Shown one piece after another: positions 11,978-19,604 of a stretch of 22,873 nucleotides of DNA. Below the pieces are notes generated by a model. The model was given only the letters and a program-made list of their open reading frames with translations. It made no database searches and had not been told where the DNA came from. The DNA lies in IMG/VR virus record IMGVR_UViG_3300025889_001014, positions 1 through 22,873 of that record, one strand, 5' to 3'. Origin of the DNA: a virus. Each line of letters begins with the position of its first letter. The stretch's first letter is position 1. The translations under genes and the position numbers were made by a program.

Positions 11978-12544
11978 TTAAGAAAAATTAAAAGAAACTG
12001 TAACTCTCATGTCTGAATTATTGTATCCTACATAGTGTTCTAACCAAGACGGAAACATAACTAGTTTTCCTGTCTCTGCGGGTACATTAAGAAACTCAAC
12101 ATCATAGTCTGTACTACCTCCAATAGTAGGTTCATGCATCTTATGTGCCATGAGTGGATTAGCAAAAGTGATAGGCGCCGCATCTTTATCAGCGTAAATA
12201 TAAAATGCTCCACTGATAACCGAGCGTCTATGATTATGTTGCATTATAGTAGAACCTCGCTTTTGAATATTGAACCAACTTCTACCTAACTTCAGATTAC
12301 TCATGTCAATACCGACTTGTTTTGTGAATGCTTTCACTTCTGATGTGATTACCGATTTCAACAAACTAAAATCCGAATGCTCTAGAATATTCATTTCTTT
12401 AGTATAGGTACTTGTCGCATCACCATGTAATAGTCCATGGTCTTCACTCTCTATCTGCAGACAGGTTTCTAACATTTTACTGGTATCGATGCGAGTGTCT
12501 TTTATTGCAATCGCCGATGGAAATAAACTCAATACTTCAATCAT
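11978..12544 (-). CDS. putative 2OG-Fe(II) oxygenase with HxH motif, 188 aa
   Basis: Matches the layout of the short phage oxygenase family I know as 2OG-FeII_Oxy_5. W90-FN leads to QHNHRRS with H103-x-H105, then SGAFYIYAD (111-119), ITFANP (125-130), KLVMFPSWLEHYVGYN with distal H170, and R180 in the final strand (MRVTVSFNF). The usual HxD is HxH here, as in most members I remember. Its start MIEVLSLFPS overlaps the thyX stop by 4 bases. Substrate unknown; hydroxylation is only inferred. Confidence 0.75.
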   Translation of the reverse strand: MIEVLSLFPSAIAIKDTRIDTSKMLETCLQIESEDHGLLHGDATSTYTKEMNILEHSDFSLLKSVITSEVKAFTKQVGIDMSNLKLGRSWFNIQKRGSTIMQHNHRRSVISGAFYIYADKDAAPITFANPLMAHKMHEPTIGGSTDYDVEFLNVPAETGKLVMFPSWLEHYVGYNNSDMRVTVSFNFS

Positions 12545-13212
12545 ACTAAATCACTTGCTAATGGAAAAACTTCTGCTATAACTTTTGCAACTTCATGTGC
12601 AATCTGCATATGCTCTTTTTGAGTACCATTCGCACCACGAAGTTCAATGTAGTGCATCCAAGAACGAAGTGTTCCGTTCATATACATGCGTGAGATTGTA
12701 TTACCCTCAGGTAGAACTGCTCTTGCTTGCTCTTTAGCAATACCGTTTTCAACCGCCCATGTGTATGCTTCTTTAGCGGCATCGATAACTGCTTGCTGTT
12801 TCTCACACCAAGTGTGGTGTAGTTCTACATTTTCTGTGGGTATACTGTTCTGTCTGTTCTTAGGGTCTTGCAATCTCGCATCACGAATTTCGAAATCTAA
12901 GTCGTGGGTAGGGTCAGCATAGCGTTGACTGAACTCTTGAAAAGAGAAAGAGCGGTGTCTTAAAATTTGTCGAGCAATATCTCTGGTCGTTTCAATCTCC
13001 AAACATGCAGACACCATTTCGAATGGCGACCAATGCTTATGTTTTGCGAGATAGTTCAGCAGTTTTTCCGATGTTTCTGAATTGTTTTGATTTGAAGGAT
13101 TCGATACTCTAGCGCAATAAGCAATAAGTTCTTGCACATCATTTCCTACAAATAGTTCGCCTTGTTGTGGTTGAGAGTAACTAATTAATCTAACTTTCAC
13201 TGTCTTCTCCAT
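12541..13212 (-). CDS. thyX: ThyX flavin-dependent thymidylate synthase, 223 aa
   Basis: Makes dTMP from dUMP using FAD, NADPH and methylene-tetrahydrofolate, supplying phage DNA synthesis. The signature RHRSFSFQEFSQRY at 85-98 contains the family motif (RHRxxSxxExSxRY). The C-terminal LRSWMHYIELRGANGTQKE block (about 182-200) is also typical of the family. Length is normal for ThyX. It starts at ATG 13212, at the divergence point between minus- and plus-strand genes, and couples by 4 bases to the oxygenase gene downstream. A weak -35/-10 pair (TGTACA, 16 bp, TACTAT) lies upstream. Confidence 0.95.
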   Translation of the reverse strand: MEKTVKVRLISYSQPQQGELFVGNDVQELIAYCARVSNPSNQNNSETSEKLLNYLAKHKHWSPFEMVSACLEIETTRDIARQILRHRSFSFQEFSQRYADPTHDLDFEIRDARLQDPKNRQNSIPTENVELHHTWCEKQQAVIDAAKEAYTWAVENGIAKEQARAVLPEGNTISRMYMNGTLRSWMHYIELRGANGTQKEHMQIAHEVAKVIAEVFPLASDLV

Positions 13213-13398
13213 AGTGCTATTTTGTCACATGTGTTATGCCGAAAAAGCATCAGTATTGCTGACGTTTCCAAGCATGATTTGTATATATAGTATCGTGCAG
13301 TGCAACATTGTACACCTTCATTAACTATCACTGTAATATATATGTCTGGTCTGAGATGACTGGAAAAAAACAGGTGCGTCTAATTATCGGAGAAGAAA
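13213..13398. other. 186-base divergent intergenic region between thyX and the plus-strand genes
   Basis: This is the switch from minus- to plus-strand transcription. Candidate minus promoter: TGTACA (13309-13314), 16 bp, TACTAT (13287-13292), weak. The plus side has an AT-rich TAATAT (13334-13339) without a well-spaced -35. Two small hairpins lie near the thyX start (ATGC/GCAT and TCAG/CTGA). No open frame with a ribosome binding site was seen. Confidence 0.4.
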
Positions 13399-13566
13399 AT
13401 GTTTGAAGTACTTAAAAAAATGTTTGAACCTAAAGCGTCTACCAGCGATATGGTAAAATATATTCGCACTGAATTCGCAAGTGATACTAAGCATCTCAAA
13501 GATGATGATGCTATACAATTTTACAACTATTATATAAACTCAAGGAGAAATAAAAATGTCAGTTGA
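13399..13566 (+). CDS. hypothetical protein, 55 aa
   Basis: ATG at 13399, with GGAGAAG upstream. Protein MFEVLKKMFEPKASTSDMVK..., charged and helical, ending NSRRNKNVS. Its last codons overlap the next gene by 11 bases and contain that gene's AAGGAG. It is the first plus-strand gene. No family is recognised. Confidence 0.55.
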   Translation: MFEVLKKMFEPKASTSDMVKYIRTEFASDTKHLKDDDAIQFYNYYINSRRNKNVS

Positions 13567-13759
13567 CAGCGTATTAGATTATGGATATAAATTCACATGC
13601 ACTTTTTGTGCAACAGTGAGAACTGCAATCGTATCTGCATTTATTGCAATCATTGCATTCGGCGAACATGCAGGTCGTGCCAGAGCGGCATCTGAACTTG
13701 CGAGACAAGGTTATATGAATGAAGCAAAATACTTAATGACCGGTAACCGTGATGATTAA
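13556..13759 (+). CDS. small membrane protein with conserved ARAASELARQGY tail, 67 aa
   Basis: Start MSVDSVLDYG at 13556, with AAGGAG at good spacing. A hydrophobic segment at about residues 22-35 (RTAIVSAFIAIIAF) suggests one transmembrane helix, followed by a basic region ARAASELARQGYMNEAKYLM. From memory this tail occurs in small proteins of cyanophages and other T4-like marine phages. Probably anchored in the host membrane with the tail inside; function unknown. Confidence 0.7.
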   Translation: MSVDSVLDYGYKFTCTFCATVRTAIVSAFIAIIAFGEHAGRARAASELARQGYMNEAKYLMTGNRDD

Positions 13760-13771
13760 GTAGAAGGAGAA

Positions 13772-14479
13772 TTATCTCCTTCTTTTCTTTTCTAACTCGT
13801 TAGCAATCCATTGTTTAGCAATATAGTTTTTGACTGGTGTTTTAACTAGTCCACGAACTCTCTTAAACACCATTTGAAGCACATCATCATTTGGACCATT
13901 GTTGTCTAGAATGATGAAGTTCTTACCACCAAAGAAACGCTGAAATGCACCGATGTTTTGTTGTACACCATTCCACATCTTTGTAACTTCTTCTCTAGGT
14001 AGTGTTCTTTTTCTTTCTTGATTTCTCTGTTGTGCAACTTCTTCTGAAGTGTTTACAAAAATCATGTAAGTGTCGTAACCAAGTTGCTTTAGTGCCGCCG
14101 CTTGTCTTTGAATTTTTTCAAAGTCTTTACCGGTACCATCAATGACAACACCAAGACGACCCATCAAGAAATTACTCTGCATTCGCTTGGTAGTTGCTTT
14201 TGCTCTACCACGAATTTCTTGACCTTTATCTGAGTAGATATCTTCTGGTGTAGTATCTAGACCAGCATCTTTGAGCATCTTTTCATAAACGTCATCAGAA
14301 TTTACAACTTTCAGTCCCATACCTGAAGTCGTCTTTTTCTGAACATAAGACTTACCTGAACCAGGACCTCCTGCTAGAAAGAATGCTTTGAAGATGCCTG
14401 GATCATAAACGCCTTCATTCAGTTCTTTAATTTGCTCAACGATGATATCATCTTTAAGTTCCGAATATTTCTTAGACAT
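13772..14479 (-). CDS. P-loop kinase-like protein (zeta-toxin/AAA_33-like), 235 aa
   Basis: The start chosen is MSKKYSELKD at 14479; the open frame goes 29 codons further but that part is the intergenic promoter region. Walker A is GGPGSGKS at 37-44 after the strand AFFLA, followed by NSDD and then VVIDGTGKDF as the second strand (Walker-B-like region), IFVNTSEEVAQQRNQERKR and an ILDNN element. This is the layout of nucleotide or zeta-toxin-type kinases. From memory the family is widespread in T4-like marine phages, with no proven substrate. It is the only minus-strand gene among the plus-strand genes and has its own T4-type late promoter (14512-14519). Confidence 0.75.
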   Translation of the reverse strand: MSKKYSELKDDIIVEQIKELNEGVYDPGIFKAFFLAGGPGSGKSYVQKKTTSGMGLKVVNSDDVYEKMLKDAGLDTTPEDIYSDKGQEIRGRAKATTKRMQSNFLMGRLGVVIDGTGKDFEKIQRQAAALKQLGYDTYMIFVNTSEEVAQQRNQERKRTLPREEVTKMWNGVQQNIGAFQRFFGGKNFIILDNNGPNDDVLQMVFKRVRGLVKTPVKNYIAKQWIANELEKKRRR

Positions 14480-14493
14480 GCTTATTCTCCGAT

Positions 14494-14501
14494 TATAAAT
14501 A
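14494..14501 (+). promoter_or_regulatory. candidate T4-type late promoter (TATAAATA)
   Basis: A perfect TATAAATA on the plus strand, 67 bases before the start of the 198-aa gene. Less well placed than the copy at 14533-14540. Confidence 0.4.
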
Positions 14502-14511
14502 ACTATGAAAG

Positions 14512-14519
14512 TATTTATA
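14512..14519 (-). promoter_or_regulatory. T4-type late promoter (TATAAATA) for the kinase-like gene
   Basis: A perfect TATAAATA on the minus strand, 33 bases before ATG 14479. In T4 this box alone defines late promoters. It faces away from the plus-strand copy at 14533, forming a divergent pair. Confidence 0.65.
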
Positions 14520-14532
14520 AAACCAACTATCG

Positions 14533-14540
14533 TATAAATA
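14533..14540 (+). promoter_or_regulatory. T4-type late promoter (TATAAATA) for the 198-aa gene
   Basis: A perfect TATAAATA on the plus strand, 27 bases before the ATG at 14568. The position is right for a late transcript with a short leader containing GAGGAA. Confidence 0.7.
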
Positions 14541-14567
14541 CTCATATAATTATAGTAGAGGAACAAA

Positions 14568-15164
14568 ATGTCAGATTACGATAAAACTCAACGTAAGTTG
14601 AATCCTGATGGAACTATTACTTTTATTAAAGGCGGTAGTAGATTTACAAATAATGGTAGGGACAATATTGTCAGCAAAGTGGGTGTTCTGTCTAATGCTG
14701 ATATTGCTACTGCTAGAATGCCAAATACTCCTCCTGAAATTTCTAGAAAAAATTATAAGCAGATGATAGAACAGGGTCTAATACCATCTAAAGAAGAACT
14801 TGCGAAACAAGGACTTAAATTTACCTATGAAGATGATGTAGATGATAGTGTAACACATGTTTACTATGGTAATAAAAAGTATCCTAAAAATTCACAACTT
14901 TTTCCTGGTGATATTGTTGAAGGAAACTTTCCTAAAAATGAGAGAAAACACAAAAAGTTAGCAAAAGTGATACATGTTAGAAATTTCATGGATTGGACTA
15001 TTTCAGTAAAGTGGATGGATGGTGACTATTTCGGTACTAAAGAAGTCTTGACTGTAGACCAATATAGAGTTGTTAAAAGATTAGATGGTACTTTACCTGC
15101 TGATATGAAGCGAGTACGCACAAATATTCTTAAAGAAGATGACGATAATATAGATAATATTTAA
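14568..15164 (+). CDS. hypothetical protein, 198 aa, with SH3-like C-terminal region
   Basis: Start MSDYDKTQRK, with GAGGAA before the ATG. The N-terminal third is polar and basic; a central acidic stretch (EDDVDDS) is followed by LFPGDIVEGNFPKNERKHKK, then KVIHVRNFMDWTISVKWMDG. The GDIVEG and hydrophobic alternation suggest a small beta barrel of SH3 or KOW type (inference). Acidic tail EDDDNIDNI. Not recognised as a known structural protein. It is expressed late, from the TATAAATA at 14533. Confidence 0.65.
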   Translation: MSDYDKTQRKLNPDGTITFIKGGSRFTNNGRDNIVSKVGVLSNADIATARMPNTPPEISRKNYKQMIEQGLIPSKEELAKQGLKFTYEDDVDDSVTHVYYGNKKYPKNSQLFPGDIVEGNFPKNERKHKKLAKVIHVRNFMDWTISVKWMDGDYFGTKEVLTVDQYRVVKRLDGTLPADMKRVRTNILKEDDDNIDNI

Positions 15165-15178
15165 ATAGGAATTTTATT

Positions 15179-15829
15179 ATGCAAATAGATTATGTGTTTC
15201 CACATCCAATTGCAAGATTGGATATAAGTGATGAGGTGAATAACGATAGTATTGTTAAGTCTGTCGTTGAATTATCAGAAACTATAGATGAAAATAGTGC
15301 AACCGAGTACTGGGATTGCAAACTTATAACTTCATTTGAAAATGAAAAAATCAATATTGAATTTGCGAGAGACAACATTCCTTTTATTGAAGTTGTCGAG
15401 AAGCATGTAAATCAATATATGGTAGAAGTTGGTTGGTACAAACCACACCTACCGAATAAAATTACTCAAATGTGGTTCAACAGATATATTGAAGGTCATC
15501 ATTTTCAAGAAGCACACAATCATGGCAATCATGAAGTGTGTGCTATCTATTATGCTACTAATGATTTGACACCTACTCTATTCTTAAATCCTAATCATCA
15601 TACTTTTCATAATCATTATGATGCTTGTGATGTAACTGAAGTCACTAGAAGAGCATATGAAGCATATTCCCAGACGGGCACACTTGTAATCTTTCCTGGT
15701 TACATGCTACACACAGTACCTTATATAAGAAAAAAAATGACAGAGTTTGATTTAGAAAAAGATAGAATGACTATTGCCATGAATTTCGGTAAATATGAGG
15801 AATCTGTCTTGACAAAGATAGATAAGTAG
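15179..15829 (+). CDS. putative 2OG-Fe(II) oxygenase with HxH motif, 216 aa
   Basis: Same family layout as the gene at 11978: MWFNRYIEGHHF (98-109), then AHNHGNHEVCAIYYA with H113-x-H115, TLFLNPN (133-139), LVIFPGYMLHTVP with distal H178, and R196 (DRMTIAMNFG). This is the 2OG-FeII_Oxy_5-type pattern of a putative hydroxylase. It follows the late gene at 14568 by 14 bases, with AGGAA as ribosome binding site. The linker between the NPN strand and the FPG strand is longer than in the two sister genes. Substrate unknown. Confidence 0.75.
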   Translation: MQIDYVFPHPIARLDISDEVNNDSIVKSVVELSETIDENSATEYWDCKLITSFENEKINIEFARDNIPFIEVVEKHVNQYMVEVGWYKPHLPNKITQMWFNRYIEGHHFQEAHNHGNHEVCAIYYATNDLTPTLFLNPNHHTFHNHYDACDVTEVTRRAYEAYSQTGTLVIFPGYMLHTVPYIRKKMTEFDLEKDRMTIAMNFGKYEESVLTKIDK

Positions 15830-15843
15830 AGTATATTGATTGC

Positions 15844-16095
15844 ATGACTTATAAAAACTATAAACACACAAGAAAAGAAAGACCCCCTAAAGATGAGGGA
15901 TTAACTGTTACTGTTAGAGATGGTAATCTAGAGAAAGCAATGCGTATCTTTAAGAAGAAAGTGCAGAAAGCAGGAGTACTCAAAGAACTGAAGATGCGTA
16001 AGCAATTTGAAAAACCATCCGAAAAGAAACAGCGTAAGAAAAAAGAAGCAGTAAGACGCTGGCGCAAGTTGCAAAAGAAACTTGAAGAACAATAA
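15844..16095 (+). CDS. rpsU: ribosomal protein bS21, phage copy, 83 aa
   Basis: Small-subunit ribosomal protein bS21, important for initiation. After a 19-residue basic N-terminal extension, residues 20-77 follow the bS21 pattern: TVRDGNLEKAMRIFKKKVQK, AGVLKE, then KQFEKPSEKKQRKKKEAVRR. Bacterial bS21 is about 70 residues; this one is slightly longer at the N-terminus. Phage-encoded bS21 is known in marine phages, including those of SAR11, and is thought to replace the host copy on ribosomes to favour phage mRNA (the role is inference). It has an ATG 14 bases after the upstream stop and no obvious strong Shine-Dalgarno, so coupling with the preceding gene is likely. Confidence 0.9.
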   Translation: MTYKNYKHTRKERPPKDEGLTVTVRDGNLEKAMRIFKKKVQKAGVLKELKMRKQFEKPSEKKQRKKKEAVRRWRKLQKKLEEQ

Positions 16096-16137
16096 ATACT
16101 TGACATAATGAATACTGTATGATACAAAGAGGTGACA

Positions 16138-16719
16138 ATGAATATATTCTATTTACATAATGACCCTAAAACGTGCGCTGAGTGGCATGTAGACAAACAT
16201 GTGAGCAAGATGCTTGTCGAGTATGCACAACTGATGTCGACCGCCCACAGGGTCTTAGACGGCGATGAATACATAGGTAAATCGCAGACTGGTCGTAGAG
16301 TAAAACGCTGGAGACTATCCGACAATTATGAGAACATTATATACAAAGCATGTCATGTCAATCATCCTTCGGGTGTTTGGACTCGTCAGTCTCGTTCTCA
16401 TTATGAGTGGTTGTACTCACTCTGGACTGAACTTCATGAAGAATTCGTATATCGTTACGGACACTCCCACAAAAGTTACGATTTACTCAATGAAATTCTA
16501 GCAACACCCCCTAGTAACATCGAAGACAAATCTTTTGTCGAACCTCCGCAAGCAATGAAACAATTTCCACAATGCATGGTAGAAGGTGATAGTATTTCTG
16601 CTTATCGTAATTTCTATCGCGTGGCAAAAAAGACTTTTGCTGTGTGGTCTAAACGTAATGTGCCTGACTGGTACAATCTTACAAATCTAAATAGTGATAC
16701 AGAATATGCCAACATATAA
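16138..16719 (+). CDS. conserved phage protein of unknown function, 193 aa
   Basis: The start is taken at ATG 16138 with AGAGGTG upstream; a GTG two codons earlier belongs to the Shine-Dalgarno region. The sequence starts MNIFYLHNDPKTCAEWHVDK, then KMLVEYAQLMSTAHRVL, with VNHPSGVWTRQSRSHYEWL (about residues 75-95) and RYGHSHKSYD later. From memory the block NIFYLHxDPxxxAexhxDKHVxKM is frequent in cyanophages and other T4-like phages. The function is not known to me; many His, Trp and Tyr residues suggest an enzyme or nucleic-acid-binding protein (weak inference). Confidence 0.7.
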   Translation: MNIFYLHNDPKTCAEWHVDKHVSKMLVEYAQLMSTAHRVLDGDEYIGKSQTGRRVKRWRLSDNYENIIYKACHVNHPSGVWTRQSRSHYEWLYSLWTELHEEFVYRYGHSHKSYDLLNEILATPPSNIEDKSFVEPPQAMKQFPQCMVEGDSISAYRNFYRVAKKTFAVWSKRNVPDWYNLTNLNSDTEYANI

Positions 16720-16999
16720 TTTTATAAACCAAGCAACTGGAGAAGTTGAAGAACATTTCATGTCAATATCAGAATTGGATGATTTCAAAAAAACGAACCC
16801 GCATCTCGATAAAATTGTATCTGCACCTGCTATTGTGGGTGGAGTTTCTATTCGCAATAAAGAATCCGATGGTATGCGAGAAGTATTTTCTAGAATTGCA
16901 GAAAAGAATCCAGGTTCGAACTTAGATAGTTATCGTTCTAAAACGAATGCTGAAGTTAAAACAAAAAGTATTTTGGAAAAGCATAGGAATAAAAAGTGA
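16706..16999 (+). CDS. FmdB-like small phage protein lacking the cysteines, 97 aa
   Basis: The start is MPTYNFINQATGEVEEHFMS at 16706 (the frame opens 4 codons earlier, but PTYxFxNxxTGE at the start is the family pattern). FmdB-type zinc ribbons start MPTYEYxC; the marine phage homologues I remember, as here, keep MPTYxFxxxxTGExxExxMSI but have no Cys-x2-Cys, so no zinc site. The helix ISELDDFKKTNP is followed by APAIVGGVSI, then a basic tail. It overlaps both neighbours (14 bases upstream; GTG-TGA overlap downstream), so it is part of one transcription unit. Function unknown. Confidence 0.65.
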   Translation: MPTYNFINQATGEVEEHFMSISELDDFKKTNPHLDKIVSAPAIVGGVSIRNKESDGMREVFSRIAEKNPGSNLDSYRSKTNAEVKTKSILEKHRNKK

Positions 17000-18006
17000 G
17001 AGAAATCATTCAAGACTTTGCTCAATGGTTAGCAAAGAAAAGTTACACTCCACCAAAGATGCAATACTATTCGCATATTGAAGGTATGGAAAAGTGGGCG
17101 GCACCTAAACCAATGTCTCGCTGGATTCCAGAGTGGTATAAAAAATTACCTAAACAAAATGTAGAAAATACTAAATCTTTAGTGGGACAATTACAAAGGA
17201 ACGCCCCTATAGGTATTCATCCTGATTTTGGAACTGATGGACAGACTATCAAAACATGTCCTGGTATGCAAGATATCATGACAACTGGATACATGGTCCC
17301 TTTCTGGTCTAATGCTATTATTACTACAACATTAGACGGAACACAAGTACTTGCCCATACTGCAACTGATGGAAGTGAAACACTAGGTGCCGACTGGGAA
17401 ACTAGAAGTAGTGACTTTACTAAACTTGAAATGTTGAATCCAGACAGTGATACCGTGCATCAATACTTACAAGGTATAGGATATACTACAGAAGAAATTG
17501 GAGACTGGAGAGCATTTCAAAAAAGACCTGAAACCACAGTTCATTTTAAAATACATCCTGATGCTCAATACACTACTATGGTAGAACAACTACCTGAAGA
17601 GTGGTGCACCACTTTACTTAAATTAGAAACACCTTGGAGAATATGTACTCCTCCTGGTTGGAGTGTTTTATACACTGATCCAACATATCATTTTAATGAT
17701 TGTCTGCAAGTAATGCCAGGTATATTAAATACAGATTACTGGCACGAAAGTAATATGTTTTTCTTTATTAAGAGAAAAGGTATTCAATTTTCTATGAATT
17801 TTGGTGACCCATTGATTTGTCATATACCAATCAAAAGAGAAATGTTACCATTAGAAGTTCGAAAGTCTACAGAAGAAGAGCGTGAAAGAGACCGTCAGAT
17901 GTTTTACTTTATGAATGCTCACTGGAGTGGAGCGAAAGCATATAGAAAATTCAAAGAAGTATTTGGGTATAAACAAAAAGGAGTGTGTCCATATAAAAAA
18001 GATTGA
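16996..18006 (+). CDS. conserved marine-phage protein, 336 aa, beta-helix-like C-terminal half
   Basis: GTG start at 16996 overlapping the TGA of the upstream gene. The N-terminal part has RWIPEWYKKLPK and TIKTCPGMQDIMTTGYMVPF (about residues 84-103). A later block TPPGWSVLYTDPTYHFNDC, then PGILNTDYWHESN, then FSMNFGDPLICHIPIKREM (about 260-290), resembles a cupin-like or DUF6065-type domain as I remember it. No metal-ligand set could be identified with confidence. From memory, homologues occur in T4-like cyanophages near phoH. The size and position (just before phoH) fit an accessory rather than a structural protein; function unknown. Confidence 0.65.
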   Translation: MREIIQDFAQWLAKKSYTPPKMQYYSHIEGMEKWAAPKPMSRWIPEWYKKLPKQNVENTKSLVGQLQRNAPIGIHPDFGTDGQTIKTCPGMQDIMTTGYMVPFWSNAIITTTLDGTQVLAHTATDGSETLGADWETRSSDFTKLEMLNPDSDTVHQYLQGIGYTTEEIGDWRAFQKRPETTVHFKIHPDAQYTTMVEQLPEEWCTTLLKLETPWRICTPPGWSVLYTDPTYHFNDCLQVMPGILNTDYWHESNMFFFIKRKGIQFSMNFGDPLICHIPIKREMLPLEVRKSTEEERERDRQMFYFMNAHWSGAKAYRKFKEVFGYKQKGVCPYKKD

Positions 18007-18057
18007 TGATGTTATTTGATGCTTCAATACAATGCATGACATGTAGAGGAGAAATTA

Positions 18058-18804
18058 ATGTCAAGACAAAAGTCCACAGCAGTAAAAGCAAAATGTTTAA
18101 CTAAGACTTCAATTAAAAGAATAAATCCGATTACGGAAAATCAAGAAAAAACATTCGAAGCATTTAATGATGATAAACATTTGATGTTGCATGGATGCGC
18201 TGGAACAGGTAAAACATTTATTATGATTTATCTAGCAATGAAAGCAATTTTATCTCAAAGAGTAGAGCAACAGAAACTTTATATTGTAAGGTCTATGCTA
18301 CCGACAAGAGATATTGGTTTCTTACCTGGTTCACAAGAAGAGAAGATGAGTGTTTACACCGAACCCTACTACTCACTATTTGACGAAATGTTTCCTAACA
18401 TAGAGAACCCTTATGAACTTGCAAAGTATCAGGATATAGTAGAATTTATACCTACTTCATATATCAGAGGCATTACACTAAGGGATGCATTTATTATTGT
18501 TGATGAATGTCAGAATTTAAATTTTCATGAATTAGATACAATCATCACTAGAGTGGGAGAAAACTCGCGCATTGCTTTCTGTGGAGACTTTATGCAAACT
18601 GATTTGAAGAACAATGCAGAACAAAGAGGTCTCATTCAGTTTATGGATATAATCAAATCTATGAAATGTTTTGAAACAATTGACTTTAAAGAAGAAGATA
18701 TCGTAAGAAGTGGTCTTGTGAAGGAATATATATTAAGCAAGAACCAAAAACAATATGAAAATACATTTGAAAGCATAGACAAGAAGATGCGACAAGTTGC
18801 CTGA
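18058..18804 (+). CDS. phoH: PhoH-like ATPase, 248 aa
   Basis: Walker A GCAGTGKT at 46-53 and Walker B FIIVDECQN at about 150 show an ATPase of the PhoH family, with the family-specific LPGSQEEKM after strand 2 and FCGDFMQTDL (sensor region) later. Starts at ATG 18058, with AGAGGAG upstream. phoH is a very common marine phage gene; its name comes from phosphate-starvation induction in E. coli, and its role in phages is not settled (RNA handling and nucleotide metabolism have been proposed). It lies in the plus-strand block, separated by 50 bases from the upstream gene. Confidence 0.92.
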   Translation: MSRQKSTAVKAKCLTKTSIKRINPITENQEKTFEAFNDDKHLMLHGCAGTGKTFIMIYLAMKAILSQRVEQQKLYIVRSMLPTRDIGFLPGSQEEKMSVYTEPYYSLFDEMFPNIENPYELAKYQDIVEFIPTSYIRGITLRDAFIIVDECQNLNFHELDTIITRVGENSRIAFCGDFMQTDLKNNAEQRGLIQFMDIIKSMKCFETIDFKEEDIVRSGLVKEYILSKNQKQYENTFESIDKKMRQVA

Positions 18805-18817
18805 AAGGAGAAGTAAA

Positions 18818-18979
18818 ATGAGAAAATGGATTAACGCAAGAATTGGCGAAAGAACTAGTTGGGATGGAGCAGTGCTTATTGGTGCTGGCGTAGCATTTTT
18901 AATTTTTGCACCAATCGCTGATATTGTAGCATATGGTGCGATTGCATACGGTGCTTGGACAATATTCAAAGGAGAATAA
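18818..18979 (+). CDS. 53-aa two-helix membrane protein, holin candidate
   Basis: ATG at 18818, with AAAGGAG upstream (the open frame begins earlier, but only this start has a ribosome binding site). Protein MRKWINARIGERTSWDGAVL, then two hydrophobic stretches of about 15 residues (LIGAGVAFLIFAPIA and VAYGAIAYGAWTIF) and end KGE. The layout of a basic N-terminus and two transmembrane helices, right before a muramidase gene with 2 bases between them, suits a small holin. From memory, similar proteins (ERTSWDG...) occur in cyanophages. The holin role is an inference from position and topology. Confidence 0.65.
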   Translation: MRKWINARIGERTSWDGAVLIGAGVAFLIFAPIADIVAYGAIAYGAWTIFKGE

Positions 18980-18981
18980 AG

Positions 18982-19560
18982 ATGGCAAAAGAGAATTGGG
19001 GAAACTGCATTTCTAAAGTTCTCATTCATGAGGGTGGTTATGTAAATCATCCAAAAGACCCTGGTGGTATCACGAATATGGGTGTCACCAAGAGAGTTTA
19101 TGAAGAGTGGGTTGGTCACGAAGTATCTGAACAAGATATGAAAGACTTAACAGAAGATGATGTAAGACCAATCTATAAGAAAAACTATTGGGATAGAATT
19201 AAGGGAGACAAACTTCCTGATGGTCTAGACTTGTGTGTTTTTGACTTTGGAGTAAATGCAGGTACAGGTCGTGCCGCAAAATATTTGCAGAAGATGATTG
19301 GCACTACTGCAGATGGTGGGATTGGACCTAATACCCTTAAAGCACTAAAGGCATATGTGAAAGAGAATGGTCTAGTAGAAACTATCAAGAAGTATCAATC
19401 AAATCGTCAAGACTATTATGAGAGTTTGAGTACATTTGATACTTTCGGTAGAGGTTGGACAAATCGTAATAACGATACAACTGAATACGCAATAGAACTC
19501 GCCGAGAGTGATGATGACGAAAATACTAGAGAAGCAGATAGAAATTCTATAAAGACTTGA
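18982..19560 (+). CDS. endolysin, GH108-type N-acetylmuramidase, 192 aa
   Basis: Start MAKENWGNCI at 18982, after GGAGAATAAAG; the longer open frame starts within the preceding gene. The catalytic glutamate is E17 in LIHEGGYVNHPKDPGGITNM, the hallmark of glycosyl hydrolase family 108, followed by GVTKRVYEEW. KNYWDRIKGDKLPDGLDLCV and FDFGVNAGTGRAAKYLQ match the family's second conserved block. The C-terminal part (TFDTFGRGWTNRN) resembles the peptidoglycan-binding region of these enzymes. It cleaves cell-wall glycan at lysis. No signal peptide, so it needs the holin-like neighbour for export. The gene's TGA lies inside the -35 box of the promoter at 19557. Confidence 0.9.
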   Translation: MAKENWGNCISKVLIHEGGYVNHPKDPGGITNMGVTKRVYEEWVGHEVSEQDMKDLTEDDVRPIYKKNYWDRIKGDKLPDGLDLCVFDFGVNAGTGRAAKYLQKMIGTTADGGIGPNTLKALKAYVKENGLVETIKKYQSNRQDYYESLSTFDTFGRGWTNRNNDTTEYAIELAESDDDENTREADRNSIKT

Positions 19561-19585
19561 CAATTACATTATAGTGTGTTATATT
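19557..19585 (+). promoter_or_regulatory. sigma-70-like promoter for the exonuclease gene
   Basis: TTGACA (19557-19562), 17-bp spacer, TATATT (19580-19585). The stop TGA of the endolysin gene (19558-19560) is inside the -35 box. It drives the nuclease gene at 19605, after a GAGG ribosome binding site. Confidence 0.75.
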
Positions 19586-19604
19586 CACACTAGAGGATGA
19601 AAAA

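Noticed and set aside
16100-16128. TTGACA followed 17 bases later by TACAAA
   Set aside because: The -10 match is poor and the transcript would start at about the start codon of the gene at 16138, leaving no ribosome binding site for it.
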